This document shows positions 1-11,707 of a stretch of 64,000 bases of DNA, piece by piece; the first letter of the stretch is position 1; every line of letters starts with the position of its first letter. This DNA is from Cylicocyclus nassatus (Eukaryota; Nematoda; Chromadorea; Rhabditida; Strongylidae), in NCBI GenBank assembly GCA_958299035.1, contig CATQJL010000001.1, positions 34,386,780-34,450,779 of the forward strand, in the 5' to 3' direction. Below the pieces are notes generated by a model. The model saw only the letters and a list, made by a program, of their open reading frames with translations. It made no database searches and had not been told where the DNA came from. The position numbers were made by a program, and so were the translations under genes.

Positions 1-40
1 TGAGCATTCTATAATATGGCTTTACTTCAGAATCTCGAGA

Positions 41-800
41 ATTACCCTCTTCGAAACCAAAACTGATGGGATGCCTAGTTTTTAGCTGCAAAAAATCAAA
101 ATTTTGAACATTTTACATTCAAAGCCAGATTTGTGATGAATTTTGTTGGGAATTGTGCGCAGGCTGGTTGTTCTTCTCAAATCTATCCCCTCTTCTTTCA
201 AAATCAGAATTGCCGGAACGCTAGGAATTTTTCGCTGAAAAATCAGAAATCTCCGCAAACTTGCTCGAAAAATGAAATTTTCATGATTCGACACTTGCGC
301 GTGAAAGAAATATGGACACTATGGTATGAAGCTCTGGTCGGCAGAACAAATTTTACCTGCCCTCGAAACCAAAACTGATGGAGCTCATCTTCATTGAAGA
401 ATCAAGTTTTTAAGCAAGCTTCGTTAAAAAACGAGTTTTTGATGATTTCGTTAGAATTTGTGCAGAAAAGGGTAATCAGTCTTTCCAAATAAGGCTCTGC
501 TTCGCGAACCTCGTTTTACCCCATTCTAGACCAAACTTGGTGAAATGCTAAGTTCCTTGCTGGAAACCAAGCGATTTTGAGTTTCCCCTTTAGGCACGTT
601 TGTGATGCATTTTCTTGAGATGTGTGCGCAGGATGATTGTTCTTCCCAAATCTATCGCCTCCCCTTCCATGATTATAAGATCGTAATTCATGGAATGCTC
701 AAAATCTCCCGCAAATTTGCTCGAAACGAGTTTTGTAAAGTTTTCTTAAAACTTATGCATGAAAGAGATGTGGATTTTCCAAGAGAAGGCTGAATAGGCT
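41..800. repeat. Diverged ~155 bp tandem repeats
   Basis: Similar blocks begin near 41, 195, 350, 510 and 660. Recurring landmarks are 'cgaaaccaaaactgatgg' (near 54 and 364; decayed at 530), 'gttcttctcaaatctat' and 'gttcttcccaaatctat' (near 170 and 640), and 'aacttgctcgaaaaatga' or variants. Spacing is a multiple of about 155 bp. The units are strongly diverged, so this is an old satellite-like array. Short ORFs in it are frame shadows. Confidence 0.6.
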
Positions 801-1934
801 ACATGTGTAGGTGAACGTAAAGCCATTAAGCAATGTACTGAAAATATAAGCTCGTCTTGCGAGTCGAATACAAGCCGAAAGAGAGGTCGATAGTGACTGT
901 AAACAACCATTTCAGCTACCATGGCACGTTGCTATTTCAACACATAGCAAGTGCAGCAACAAAACCGATAAAGTTAGCCGATAGATCATCGATAATTCAA
1001 AAATTTAATGTTTTTGTGATCAGCGTGCACACATACACCCCAGTGCCAGTTTTTAGCCGCTTAGCTCAAAGTTGAAAAATATCCGCTCCGCGGCAGGACC
1101 CATATTGCAAGCGAAACTCTCGCTGCTATGATGGCTACTGGCCTCTCCTCTCGCCGTCACTGAGCGCCGTTATATTTTCGCATTCCTTTTTCTGGATTCC
1201 TTCAGCAACTGGACCCTCCGTCACGCTGGGGTTAAGGATAAAAGGGACGCAGAAAACTCTGCCGTCGCGCTTGGAAGGATCCGGTGTATATTATATAAGG
1301 AAATTCCCCTTTGTTTACCGATAAACAATGCACATATCATTCTTTATTCATCATTCCTTGTTGATGCTACTGTCCTATGAACTTAGATTCCAACAATCTG
1401 AAGATTCTGTGCTCCGATCGCAAGCCTGCCCGCAGGCGGGAATTCAAATCGCAATTCTTGTGAGAGAAAAGTAACAAAATAGGCTCGTTTTCAATGCACA
1501 AGTAACGATATGGCACCAAATTTGCTGTGTAATTGGAGGACCACGAGCACAAAAAAGTATGAAAAATTATGAGAAACTTATGCGAATTTAAAAAATGGTA
1601 AATGTTTCTCGAAATTACGTGGCTCCCGCGCCACCTGGGAGCCACCTGGGGTGGCTCCCTGCTTCCCTTCACATAATTTCCCGGATTTTTTTACATAAAT
1701 GTGGACTAGTTCGAGAGTATTACTATATGTTCAAATCCGCTTCCAAAACCACCAAGGCACCGCTTCGATACAGCCCCAAATAGGGTTCACAGCGTTATGA
1801 TCGGCTTCGGAAAGCGCGCTCCAATCGCAATCGGTTATTGTAAATTGTAAAGTTTCGCAGCTGACTAATAAATGAGTAGTATCTTAGATATATAAACGTC
1901 AAAGTTTGTGCAAATCTTGACCCTATGTAGGTTA
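801..1934. other. No gene recognised
   Basis: No convincing exon was found. There is a TATA-like 'attatataagg' near 1290, a GC palindrome 'cctgcccgcaggcggg' near 1425, and a hairpin of repeated 'ggtggctccc'-type words near 1620-1665. Nothing links these to a transcript. Confidence 0.4.
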
Positions 1935-2121
1935 TACAATACCGATCATAATTCGTCAAAAAAGTCGCCGGAGTGTGGCGCACTCTGCCACACTCCGACG
2001 CACTTTAGCGCACTCCGCCACACTCCGGCGCACTGCGCCACACTCCGCCACACTCCGACGCACTCTACCGCACTCCGCCGCAGTCCGACGACTTTTTTGA
2101 CGAATTATGAGCGGTATTGTA
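1935..2121. mobile_element. Small foldback MITE, CACTCCG core
   Basis: The left end reads TACAATACCGATCATAATT and the right end is its near reverse complement, continuing through 'cgtcaaaaaagtcg'. The interior is a run of 11-12 bp 'cgcactccgccaca' words. The terminal words are shared with the neighbouring element at 2209-2370. No transposase; non-autonomous. Confidence 0.7.
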
Positions 2122-2208
2122 TGTAGAGCAGTCTGTTATATCTCCCTTGTTCTTCCACACTGGTATCGTTGCGCTCTTGTAACAATCGTTGGGCATCTTC
2201 TTGCATTC

Positions 2209-2370
2209 TACAATACCGCTCACAAAATATGCAGAATTTCCATGAATATCGTGAAATTCCGAAAATTCCGCGAAATTCCCGGAATTTCGCGGAATTCCGG
2301 AAATTTCGCGGAATTTTCGGAATTTCGCGATATTTACGGAAATTTTGCACATTATGTGAGCGGTATTGTA
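2209..2370. mobile_element. Small foldback MITE, GAAATTCCG core
   Basis: The ends are TACAATACCGCTCACA and its reverse complement, nearly the same as the ends of the element at 1935-2121. The core is different: an almost fully palindromic run of 'gaaattccg' and 'ggaatttcgcg' words. Two elements with the same TIR and unrelated palindromic cores lie only 87 bp apart. Confidence 0.7.
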
Positions 2371-2609
2371 TGTCCAGCACTGTATGCTATACACCAGAGT
2401 AACAACTCTGGCCACTTTCTACTCAAAGATAATCTCAGGGGCAAGTTTTGGGGCCTTAAGTTTTTCTGTGCTTCTGCAGAGTACATGCCAACGATTGGTT
2501 CATACGTGTTTTTTTTTGCATGTGTGATTGACTAACCATGTGATGGTGATATATTGTGTTTGTTACTAACCGCTCCGATCAAGACCAAAGAGCACTTTTT
2601 GGTGCATTC

Positions 2610-2640
2610 AAATAAATAAATAAATAAATAAATAAATAAA
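2610..2640. repeat. (AAAT)n microsatellite, possible LINE tail
   Basis: About seven AAAT units. The same kind of tail ends the CR1-like LINE at 60690-60712, so this may be the 3' end of a truncated LINE whose body is unrecognisable here. Confidence 0.6.
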
Positions 2641-2812
2641 AATGAGCGAGTCTACCATGCGCTAGAAATAGGTGAATATCACAAAACCGAGATTCAGAAA
2701 GCTGAGACTGCCCTAGAGAATCTTAGCGGTGCAATTTCGAACAGACAACACAGATTTTGAACAGATGGGCGGGAAATTGACGAGCTTGCAAGATTGCGTA
2801 TTCTGGATCTTC
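2641..2812 (+). pseudogene. Gag-like coiled-coil fragment
   Basis: One frame gives an acidic/basic helical segment containing KTEIQKAETALENLSGAI, followed after a one-base frame change by a stretch with ELARLRILDLQ. This resembles the N-terminal coiled coil of nematode retrotransposon gag proteins. No start, zinc knuckle or pol lies nearby. The identification rests on pattern only. Confidence 0.3.
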
Positions 2813-3132
2813 AGTGCAAAGCCATCACGACTTCGAAAAACAATAAGTAGAAAAATACCGCAGGCAATCTTCCTGGTAACCTTCACTAATTTCTCTAGGC
2901 TGAAATGCAGTACTAAGCTTGAAATCACGTACAGTCGAGTAAATTCAAAGCTCAATATAGTGCGCTCGCACTGCAGGTAAAATGCTGTAAAATTTGTGCG
3001 TGAACGACGGTGAATCTATTCGGCTGTACACCTTCTAACTAAAAAAAAACTGAGAGACCGCACTTGTCTCAGTGCTGTAATGGGGACTATCTGAACCGCT
3101 GGTCACATCGTAAAAAACTGGTTATGTCAAGG

Positions 3133-3430
3133 TGTTTTTTTACTTTTTCCCATAATAACTTGTATAATTCTCGTTTCTTAAATTAAGTTTTGCAAAACCA
3201 TTCGAAAAAGCAAAGCAAGCTCTAGAAGATAGCTCCCGAACATTTGCTCAAAAGTCGTTCTACATAAAGTTCAAAGCAGAAAGAGGATCCGAACGTCCAA
3301 AAATTCGAAAAAGTCGTAAATATACTGAGAAATTCCACAAGCTTCCAACTTGCTCAGGCATGCATCCTCCACAGTGGGCATTTATCTGTAGTTTTGCTAA
3401 TTTTTGCATGGCTATGGAGAAAAAAATTAT
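3133..3430. mobile_element. Decayed copy of the 28.4 kb foldback arm
   Basis: The stretch around 3195-3250 ('accattcgaaaaagcaaagc', 'gctctagaagatagc') matches the arm of the palindrome at 28391-29337 ('accattcgatagagcaaagc'). 'aacttgctcaggcatgcatcc' near 3350 has a counterpart there too. Only one arm is present and neither end is clear. The surrounding 2830-4280 shows no gene. Confidence 0.45.
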
Positions 3431-4279
3431 GATGTTGCTAAAAAGCTGCGCTGGGCTGCTTTAACATGGGTAATTCTATAGAACCTTTGGAAGTATAACC
3501 ACGAGTTTTTGAAATTTACAAGCAGGAGTTTTTGAGAAATACCAGTACCGCAAAAAAAAGAATATGAGAATAAAAGGTAAAGAATCATGGAACATCCTAA
3601 TAAGATCTTAGTAATGCTTTGTTAGGCACATTGTGGGCAAACAAGCATTTTCTCATTTTGGCGACTAATTCCTACATTCGTCAATTTCTTAGTCTTCTAT
3701 TGCTGTGAGTTCCTTGAAACAGTTTACAGCTTCCCATAATCCATATCAAATGTCGAACCCAAAACACGCCCACACAAAACACGTATTTCCGCAGTGCCAT
3801 GTTTTCACGCACAGTATCAACCTCTGGAACTTGAAAATGAACTTCTTTCGTCTAGCTATTGAAAATTTTTAGCACTTCCAAGGTAACGGAGTTATGCAAC
3901 ACTTCGAATCTGACTAGCACTTCTTCCTTCAAAAGTAAAGTACACGACACCTTTTCCTCTCAATGATCGCGCGGAATCGGACCTAGTAAACGATACCTAA
4001 CGAGACTAGTTGTTTGCAACGTGAACGAGTTTATATCGTACGAAATCACCACTGTGGTATATAGATGAGTTTCAACACACGCAGTTGTAACTCGAACAAT
4101 TACACTTACGCAGCCAAAAAGATTCGTCTTATCAGACTAAATTCAAGTATTTTCGCAGATCTCAAGTGAGGTGAATGAAAACGTTATCCCACAGACTTCG
4201 CGAACTTTGGATCCTGCATTTCAGACACATTCCTTTGTCATTGTATTTCATGTCAATTTATTCATAATATTTGTGATAG

Positions 4280-5235
4280 GCCTGAGCCTGTCTACAGAAA
4301 TGGAAGAAAAGAATCTGAATGATGGGACGCTTTGCTTAAAAGTTTAGCTAACGGCGTGACAATACAAAGTTAATTATATGCGTTATATACTTTACAATTG
4401 CTTTTGTGCATTATAGAAAATTTGGTCGTCGCAACATGCTGTAACGCATAATCATAAGGCATAATCGAATTTATATTATGGAATATAACTACATTTTCGA
4501 GCGATGCGCCCATATTTTTTCATCTGCAGACTTGGCGTTTTCCTCATCACTGACTTTCGTGAATATGTTTTTCTACATAACAGTGCAAGCCTGCAATTGA
4601 GTGTTTCGTTGAGGCAAAATCATTGTAGTGACGTATTGCACATCCAGGATTCTCGAAAGAAACAAAAATTGATCTAATCATTCCTAAATTTGTGAAACAC
4701 CACTTAATATGATGACAAGAGTTCGACTTTGCCATCTTAGCGTATAAATTTGGGACACCTCCCTCCTTAAACGCTTGCTGCAGCCTACTTAGGGCGTGCC
4801 TTTGATTCGTTTAGGCTGCAGAAGTGATCAGATCGTCAGGAGAGGTGAATCGCCCAGAACTGCTTCAATGAAATTACTGGCAATCGATTGCAAATGCCAT
4901 TTGATTTGAAGCTTCGTATAAATGCTTCTGTGCTAGTCAAATACTGGGATACGGAGTCATAAAGAATGATTAGTTTCTTGTAAGAATATTAGTGAATAGT
5001 AAGAATATTCGTGAATCTCACACCGCTTCTCTGTCGTAATACATCGAACTGCATTCAGTGAAATTCCTTGGCAGCTAAGCTCAGTATGAAAAAACAACAA
5101 GAAAAGAAAAAGAGGGGAGAATAAAGCGGACGGCTCTTCCGTCGTATTGACTCAAATCTTGTGAAGGGTGATTAGCCTAAGCTCTTTCAGAAAAGCAGAA
5201 TATATTTGTATTGGTCTGCTGAAAGAACTACAAAC
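4280..5235. repeat. Interspersed repeat R1, copy 1
   Basis: Collinear similarity to 46090-48500. Shared landmarks include 'acataacagtgcaagcctgc', 'gggatacggagtcataaaga' and the 'gcctaagctctt' segment near 5175. No coding frame is conserved between the copies by eye, so this is listed as a repeat and not as paralogous genes. Confidence 0.5.
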
Positions 5236-5309
5236 AATGCGTTATTTTTATTTCATTTTCTACGTTCAAGACGTTCCATAAAAATAAGAAAATCAAAACT
5301 ATAGTAATG

Positions 5310-6190
5310 GGTTAGGTTGCTCCTAACCACATTTGATGGAACAAAGATTTGTGGGAGATCGTCATTCAATAAAGCATTTCATCTCCCTTTTAATGGTTAT
5401 AAAGCCATCGCAGCGCAGTCAATAACGTCTCGAAAAAATAGCAAAATCTGCAACCCATTTTGAGTTCTAATTTTAGTTTCCTGCTAGTTTAGCTCTAGTT
5501 CTAGTTTTTGAGTTCAAATTTAGGAGGTCTACCTCAGACGCAAGCTCTCAAACATCAAAAATTCAAACTTTGAAGGTTTCAGAGATAAGTCGTTGATCAA
5601 CCTTAGTATTGCAAAGCAACTGAGTGTTTATGGATTGAAAATATCAAATCTTAGATTTTCAGGATACAGCGTGGTACGCATTCGAAAAATGAATTATGAC
5701 GATTGTCACCGAAAATTTTGATAATCTGAAAGAAAAAATTGTTAGAAAAAGAAAGAAGCTGGGTAGAGTGACACTCGAGCTGCAGCCTGGTTGATGATAC
5801 ATGAGGTTTGAGTTGACCAGATATGGAGTTTGATAAAATCAGGAAAATGACTTTGAAACTTTCAAAAACCAAACTATAAAACGACAGGGTTTGTTTTGTA
5901 CTTTGTAGAATTGCGTTATATTCGCTATTTAGATTTCTTCGGGAGTCAGCATGAAAATTTGCAAAAAAAGCGAAACTTGACCATGGCAAAAACCATAGGT
6001 CCGTTATCTTAGTAATTTTCTGAAACTCGTTCGTCACACTACAAAGATATTTAAGATCTAAAAGAACATGAAAAAATGCATTCAAAGCATGCTACCAGTA
6101 CTTTTTAGGTACTTTTTAGACATCTTTGTTCTGCTAAAGGTGGTGCTTGTTCAAAATAACGTAAATACTTTCGAGACGACCTAATACATT
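5310..6190. mobile_element. Old mariner-type foldback
   Basis: The left end 'gttaggttgctcctaacc' and right end 'cgagacgacctaatac' are decayed mariner-style termini. Interior words ('cacatttgatggaaca', 'cgcagcgcagtcaata') match the better preserved element at 56805-57823. The 144-codon frame on the - strand at 5651-6085 lies inside it, has no transposase motif I recognise, and is not called as a gene. Confidence 0.55.
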
Positions 6191-6464
6191 TACATATTGC
6201 GTAAGTGGTGGGCATTCAACGCATTAGTGTGAGGTCAAATTACTGCTAGAACAGCAAGGATTGATACAAGCATATGCTTGTTGCGAAAACTTGCAACGAG
6301 TTGTTTTTTTTTCGGTAGATACATGAACGTGAGCTTTCAAAAAAATCAAAAAGGGAGAGGAGAAAATCTCGATGTGGAAAAACATAATTTCACTTACTAA
6401 GAATTACTGAATACTCGTGAGAAATGAAAAGTTCCATGGTATTACATGAATATTGGAACAAGAG

Positions 6465-6472
6465 TATATAAA
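6465..6472 (+). promoter_or_regulatory. TATA box of secreted-peptide gene
   Basis: TATATAAA lies 27-34 bases upstream of an ATG that follows 'tttttgtttacagc', which also resembles a trans-splice acceptor. The spacing suits a very short 5' leader. Confidence 0.5.
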
Positions 6473-6498
6473 CTTGATCGAACATTTTTGTTTACAGC

Positions 6499-6804
6499 AT
6501 GCGCTTCACGTTGGGTTTGGAGTTACTTTGCGGTGTTTTTCTTTTTGGGCAGATGGTTGAGACTGCCAAAAATAAGCAGGTTAGTTCAGCCATAGAATGC
6601 TTAATCGTGTTAGAAATGATGGGGACACGGATAATTCTATACATGATCTTGGGACCTTCCTGTATCAAATTGAATCGTCCACCAGACCCTTGACATCAGA
6701 TAGACCAAATCAAAGCAATTTAGATCATAATTGATATAATCGTAGAATTCTCGAATAAATTCTACGGTGCACATTCCATCGGATCCGCAACACGCTTCAA
6801 ATGA
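6499..6804 (+). CDS. Candidate small secreted peptide (2 exons)
   Basis: Exon 1 (6499-6579) encodes 27 residues. The first ~22 are a typical signal peptide (MRFTLGLELLCGVFLFG), ending at a good donor, CAG|GTTAGT. The best second exon by phase is 6724-6804, after an 'aatttag' acceptor; it gives 26 more residues and a TGA, for a 53-residue product. The intron would be 144 bp. An alternative downstream exon at about 6842-6960 encodes a Cys-containing segment (TETKCNCQIDREF) but in another phase. I recognise no family. The start is well supported by the TATA box and signal peptide; the 3' model is weak. Confidence 0.4.
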
Positions 6805-7395
6805 ATATATTTTATAACTCAACATTTTTTTTTATCTTAAGCGTTGGTTACTATTTCTTGACCGAAACAAAATGCAACTGCCAGATTGATAGGGAATTCA
6901 CAGCAAATTCCATAATTTTCGCTTTCAATGTGGCACGCACATTTAAAATCTAAATAACGCAAAACAAAAAAAATTTAATCTAAACACGAACTGTTCGGTT
7001 TCCGAGAACAAGGGAAATGGAATTAGAAAGTACATCTAAAGGCAAAATTTAGCGCTATCTCATTTTCCATTTTCAGGAACAATGTTGGGTACGGTAGCAT
7101 GCTAAATTTGCGCCACTACGTATACACCAAGGGAAGTCGGCAAAAATATTTTTTCGGAATTCTCGTAGTCTTCACAAGAGTGATTTGGGCTTGATCCTTT
7201 TTTTCAAACTGAGTCATCTGGAAGCACAACCATTGCAAGCGAAGATAGGAACAACGGGATTTTGGCTGGCTTCAAGTCGAAGAAGGTGCCTTATATAGAG
7301 CAAAGAGAATAGCTATTTTTTTCCTTTTGAGACAATTCAGTCATTTTCGAGACCATTTCACTTGAGTGACCTAATATATGGAAACTCTAGAGCTC
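6805..7395. other. No gene recognised
   Basis: Apart from the possible alternative exon near 6842-6960, I see no coding signal or repeat structure. Confidence 0.4.
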
Positions 7396-8104
7396 TCTAA
7401 GGACCCCATGCACTAACCTCCGGGACGGGATCGCAGCTTAAAAGAAATCTTTATATTTCAAAACTCCAGATACCTGGATTTCACGTTGTTTACCTATCCG
7501 TAAGTATTCCTACTACCCTTCACTATGAACGTGTTGAACAGGAGCGAGAAGCTGTACAAACCGCATTTTCCAGCTTTTGTATGATCCCCGGCGCTTTTCT
7601 TTAAGTCATTTTTTCTTTTTCCGAAGTCAACGAATAACCTCCAAAATTGTGCAGATTATCTAACCCAACAGTGCCAAGCATGTTGCTGATAAGAACAAAT
7701 GATGTTTTGAAATTATGAAATTCTCGATGATCCACAGGTCGAAATTTGTGGTTTACCGAAAAATTCGACTTTTCAAAAACTTATTAGTCCTCAGCAGCAA
7801 CATGCTTAGCACTGTTGTGTTAGATGTTCAGTACAGCTTTGGAAGGTTTTCGTTAACTTCGGAGAAAGAAAAATGACTTCAAAGAAAAACGCCGGGGATC
7901 ATCAGGGATCATACAAAAGCTGGAAAATGCGGTTCGTACGGCTCCTCACTCCTTTTCAACATGTTCACAGTGAAGGATACTAGGAGTACTTACGGATAGG
8001 CACGCAACATGAAATCCAGGTATCTGGAGTTTCGAAATATAAAGCTTTCTTTTAAAATGCGATCCCCTCCCCAGCGGGAAGGTTAGTGCATGCGGCCCTA
8101 AGAC
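7396..8104. mobile_element. Foldback element, ~350 bp arms
   Basis: The two halves are inverted copies. 'aaggaccccatgcactaacc' at the left pairs with the 'ggttagtgcatgcggcccta' end at the right. Other paired segments are 'cagatacctggatttcacg' with 'atgaaatccaggtatctgg', and 'ccagcttttgtatgatcccc' with its inverse near 7905-7925. The centre is near 7740. There is no coding capacity. Confidence 0.75.
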
Positions 8105-8595
8105 TCCCTCCACAAGTGTTATGAAGTGCTAATCATAATAGAGAAACGACAATGAATCTGCTCTTCATAGCTTCTTTATTCTTTACTTACCTTACGTACG
8201 ACGGCAAGCCAGTATGTGTAGTATTTGCATAATCAGCTCATTCTAACGAAAATTATGGTATCGATATCACTATCATCTCCATTACGACCATCTTCTCTCT
8301 CCGAACACTCGATAGGTCCCCGCAGGTATCTAGCCACAACTTATGGTTGGCCGTGCTGATAACACACCTAACACCCTTGCTTGGTTAAAAACAGCGCGTG
8401 GATGATTCCGTTTGAACTCCAGCCTAATCGATGGTAGTTCCCCCACCTCTACCTTGAGATTTGTTTACAACAATCCTCACAAACGTCAGAAAGTGACAGA
8501 GCAATGGCAGCAGTTGCAGATTGGAGAAAAATAATTTGGCAGCTACGTTGTGGCCTTTGCTTCTAACAAGGGAAGTCAGGTAGCTTAGATTCGCG
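8105..8595. other. No gene recognised
   Basis: Unique-looking AT-rich sequence. The last ~30 bp repeat a word found inside the neighbouring foldback ('cttagattcgcg'). Confidence 0.35.
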
Positions 8596-11556
8596 TTTGA
8601 GATGAAGCACATATATTTGGGATTAGCTTCGAATGCTGATTCCAATTATGTTGTTCCTAACTGCGGTACTCATTCCGAAGCAAGTTATCAATTCTTCCGT
8701 GTAAAATATGCATAATCTTTGACCTGATTACGGTATCATCACCTAAGTGCTGATTTACTGCGTTAAACTTCTTGTCAATGACAAAAGACTCAATCTGATA
8801 CTATTTTAGTATCCCAGCACTGTTTTAAGGCATATTTTCATCTATAAGCAGCTTTCTCATATCAAATAGTATGCCAATTTCCTGCAGAAAAAAAAAGCTC
8901 GTAACTTGCTTCAGAATAACGCGCCGCAGCTAAGGACAGCACTATAAAGTCTCATCTCAGAGCGCGAATCTAATCTCCTAAGTTCCCTTGTAAAACACTA
9001 ATCTTGAACTATAATCCGTATTTGAAGATTAGCTGAGATACCCGGTCTGTCCGGCACCACATCCATTTCGGTGTCCAAAATAAAAACCGAAGTTGTATCT
9101 CTGAAGAAAGGAGTACAATTTTGGTTCAGCTGTACCGTTTTGTTCCTACCCTTAGTTTGGCTGGATATCCTAGGTTCTTCTCACATAACATCAGTAAGGA
9201 GGGATAGCCTAATGGCAGCGGCTCAGCAGATCCTCAACCTGAAGTTTTTTCGCTTACCTGGAGTAATTTGAGGAGCTGATTCCGAAGATGCACCTCGAAG
9301 AGCGCGAAAATGGCAAAAACCATCATTTCTCAACGTCTCCCACATTGGTTATATTATTGGTTACATTGCGACAAGCCTTCTCTGACGTGTCAGGGAGAAT
9401 CGCAAGCTCGTCCGCGCATACTAGAATGGCTTGCGCGTAACGGGGTTTTCTAGGCAAGGGCAGCATGCCGTGCGCTCGGAGCTGCTTTGTTCCCATGTTT
9501 GGGGTGCAAGCAACCTTCCATGTCAAAAACTCAGGATGTTCGGTTTTGCGAGCTGCTGCCTTTGAGTGAGTCTATTCAATATGTTTATTTGTACACTCAT
9601 CATTTGATCATCGCTGTTGACCTAGTAAATTGCTTTGGATTTCTGTTTTACCATTTTCTGCTCTCTTTTCCATTTATTTGGATATTCTAAATACGTGCAA
9701 CAGATAAATACTGTACTATACAACAGCGGGAACTATGATAACGCTATGGGATACACAACCTTAACCGCGTCCCCTTCCGGCGCATATATGTACAGATTCG
9801 CCGGACTTCCGATCCTCGAACACACCAAGTACAACTGACCATGCGACAAACAAAGAGTTTCTAAATCCACTTCTACTGTTCTCAGAAACTGATCTCGCCC
9901 TCTGTTGATCGTCCGAGCGAGTGCAGGCCTTGTCGGATACTGCAGCGCTTGAAGTTGGAGGGCTTATCGGATAAGATCAAAGGAGTGCGCCTATGAAGAA
10001 CAAAGGATTCGGCGTTTTGACGATTCGGAGCGCGGCAAGACTTCATACCAGAAACGTCATGCCAAACGTCATCGAAGCGACCATATCAGTGGGAGAGTTC
10101 AAAGGTGACGTTGTTTTTATTCTGCGCACTCCTTTAATCCCATCCAATATGCCCTCCAACTTCAAGCGCTGAAGTATCCGACAAGGCTTGCACTCGCTAT
10201 GACGATCAACAAAGGGCGAGATCAGTTTCTGAGAACAGCAGTAGTTGATTTAGAAACTCTTTGTCTCTCGCATGGTCAGTTGTACCTGGTTTGTTCGAGG
10301 ATCGAGAGTCCGGCGAATCTGTACATATAGGTGCCGGAAGGGGACGCGGTTAAGGTAGTGTATCCCATAGCGTTATCATAGTTCCCGCCGTGCATAGTAC
10401 AGTATTTATCCGTTGCACGTATTTAGACATCCAAAACATGGAAAAGAGAGCAGAAAATGGCAAAACAGAAATCCAAAGCAATTTAACTAGGTGAACAGTG
10501 GTGATCAAGTGATGAGTGTACAAATAAACATGTTAAATAGACTCACTTAAAGGCAGCAGCTCGCCAAAACCGAACATCCTGAGTTTTTGACATGGAAGGC
10601 TGCTTGCACTCCAAGTATGAGAACAAAGCGGCTCCGAGCGCACGGCATGCTGCCCTTGCCTAGAAAACCCCGTTACGCGCAAGCCGTTCTAGTACGCGCG
10701 GACGAGCTCCCTGACACGTAGAAGGCTTGTCGCAATATAACTGCGGGGTTCCGCAACGATTCTGACTCTCTATGGCGGGACGTGCTCCACTCGTCCAAAT
10801 TCAAAATGGGAGGCGTTGGGAAATGATGGCTTTTGCCATTTTCGAGCTCTTCAAGGTGCATTTTTGGAATCAGCGCCTTGAATTACCCCAGGTAAGCGAA
10901 AAAACTTCAGGTCGAGAAACTGCCGAGCCGGTGCCATTAGGCTATCCCTCCTTACTGATGTTATGTGAGAAGAACCTAGGATATGCAGCCAAACCAAGGG
11001 TAGGAACAAAACGGTACAGCTAAACCAAAATTGTACTCTTTTCTTCAGAGATACAACTTCGGTTTTTATTTTAAACACCGAAATGAATGTGGTGCCGGAC
11101 AGACCGGGTATCTCAGCTAATCTTCAAATAAGGATTATAGTTTAAGATTAGTGTCTTACAAGGGAACTTAGGATATTTAGATTCGCGCTCTGAGATGAGA
11201 ATTTATGGTGCTGCCCTTAGCTGCGGCGCGTTATTTTGAAGCAAGTTATGAGCTTTTTTTTCTGCAGGAAATTGGCATACTATTTGATATGAGAAAGCTG
11301 CTTATAGATGAAAATATGCCTTAAAACAGTGCTGGGATATTAAAATAGTATCAGATTGAGTCTTTTGTCATTGACAAGAAGTTTAACGCAGTAAATCAGC
11401 ACTTAGATGATGATACCGTAATGCCAGCAGGTTAAAGATTATGCATATTTTGCACGGAAAAATTGATAACTTGCTTCACAATGATGTGCCGCAGTTAGGA
11501 GCAACATATTTGGAATCAGCATTCGAACTTAATCCCGAATATATGTGCTTCATCTC
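8596..11556. mobile_element. Very large foldback element, ~1.4 kb arms
   Basis: The left half (8596-~10000) and right half (~10110-11556) are inverted copies, joined by an unpaired centre around 10000-10110. Paired examples: 'tgcttcatctcaa' at 11545 with its inverse near 8600; 'cccggtctgtccggcaccac' near 9040 with its inverse near 11090; 'tttgttgatcgtc' type words on each side of 10050. Within each arm a short block ('gcttagattcgcg...gagatga') is duplicated. Short ORFs inside are mirror copies of each other. No transposase was seen. Confidence 0.8.
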
Positions 11557-11630
11557 AAGCAACACAGGAAACGGGAAATGAAGTGTAGAAGAAGGCACAG
11601 GAAAGGCTGTACAGGGGTAGGGATGGGACC

Positions 11631-11636
11631 TTTATT
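11631..11636 (-). terminator. Polyadenylation signal AATAAA
   Basis: TTTATT on the + strand is AATAAA on the - strand, about 72 bp past the proposed stop of the membrane-protein gene. Confidence 0.45.
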
Positions 11637-11707
11637 ACAGTGTTTTGACAAGGCCGAACGGAGTCGGGTAAGCAAGCTAGTACAAACATACAACTTATCA
11701 TTGGCTC

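Noticed and set aside
9071..11078. Pair of near-identical 66-75 codon frames on opposite strands
   Set aside because: They are the two arms of the large foldback, not two genes.
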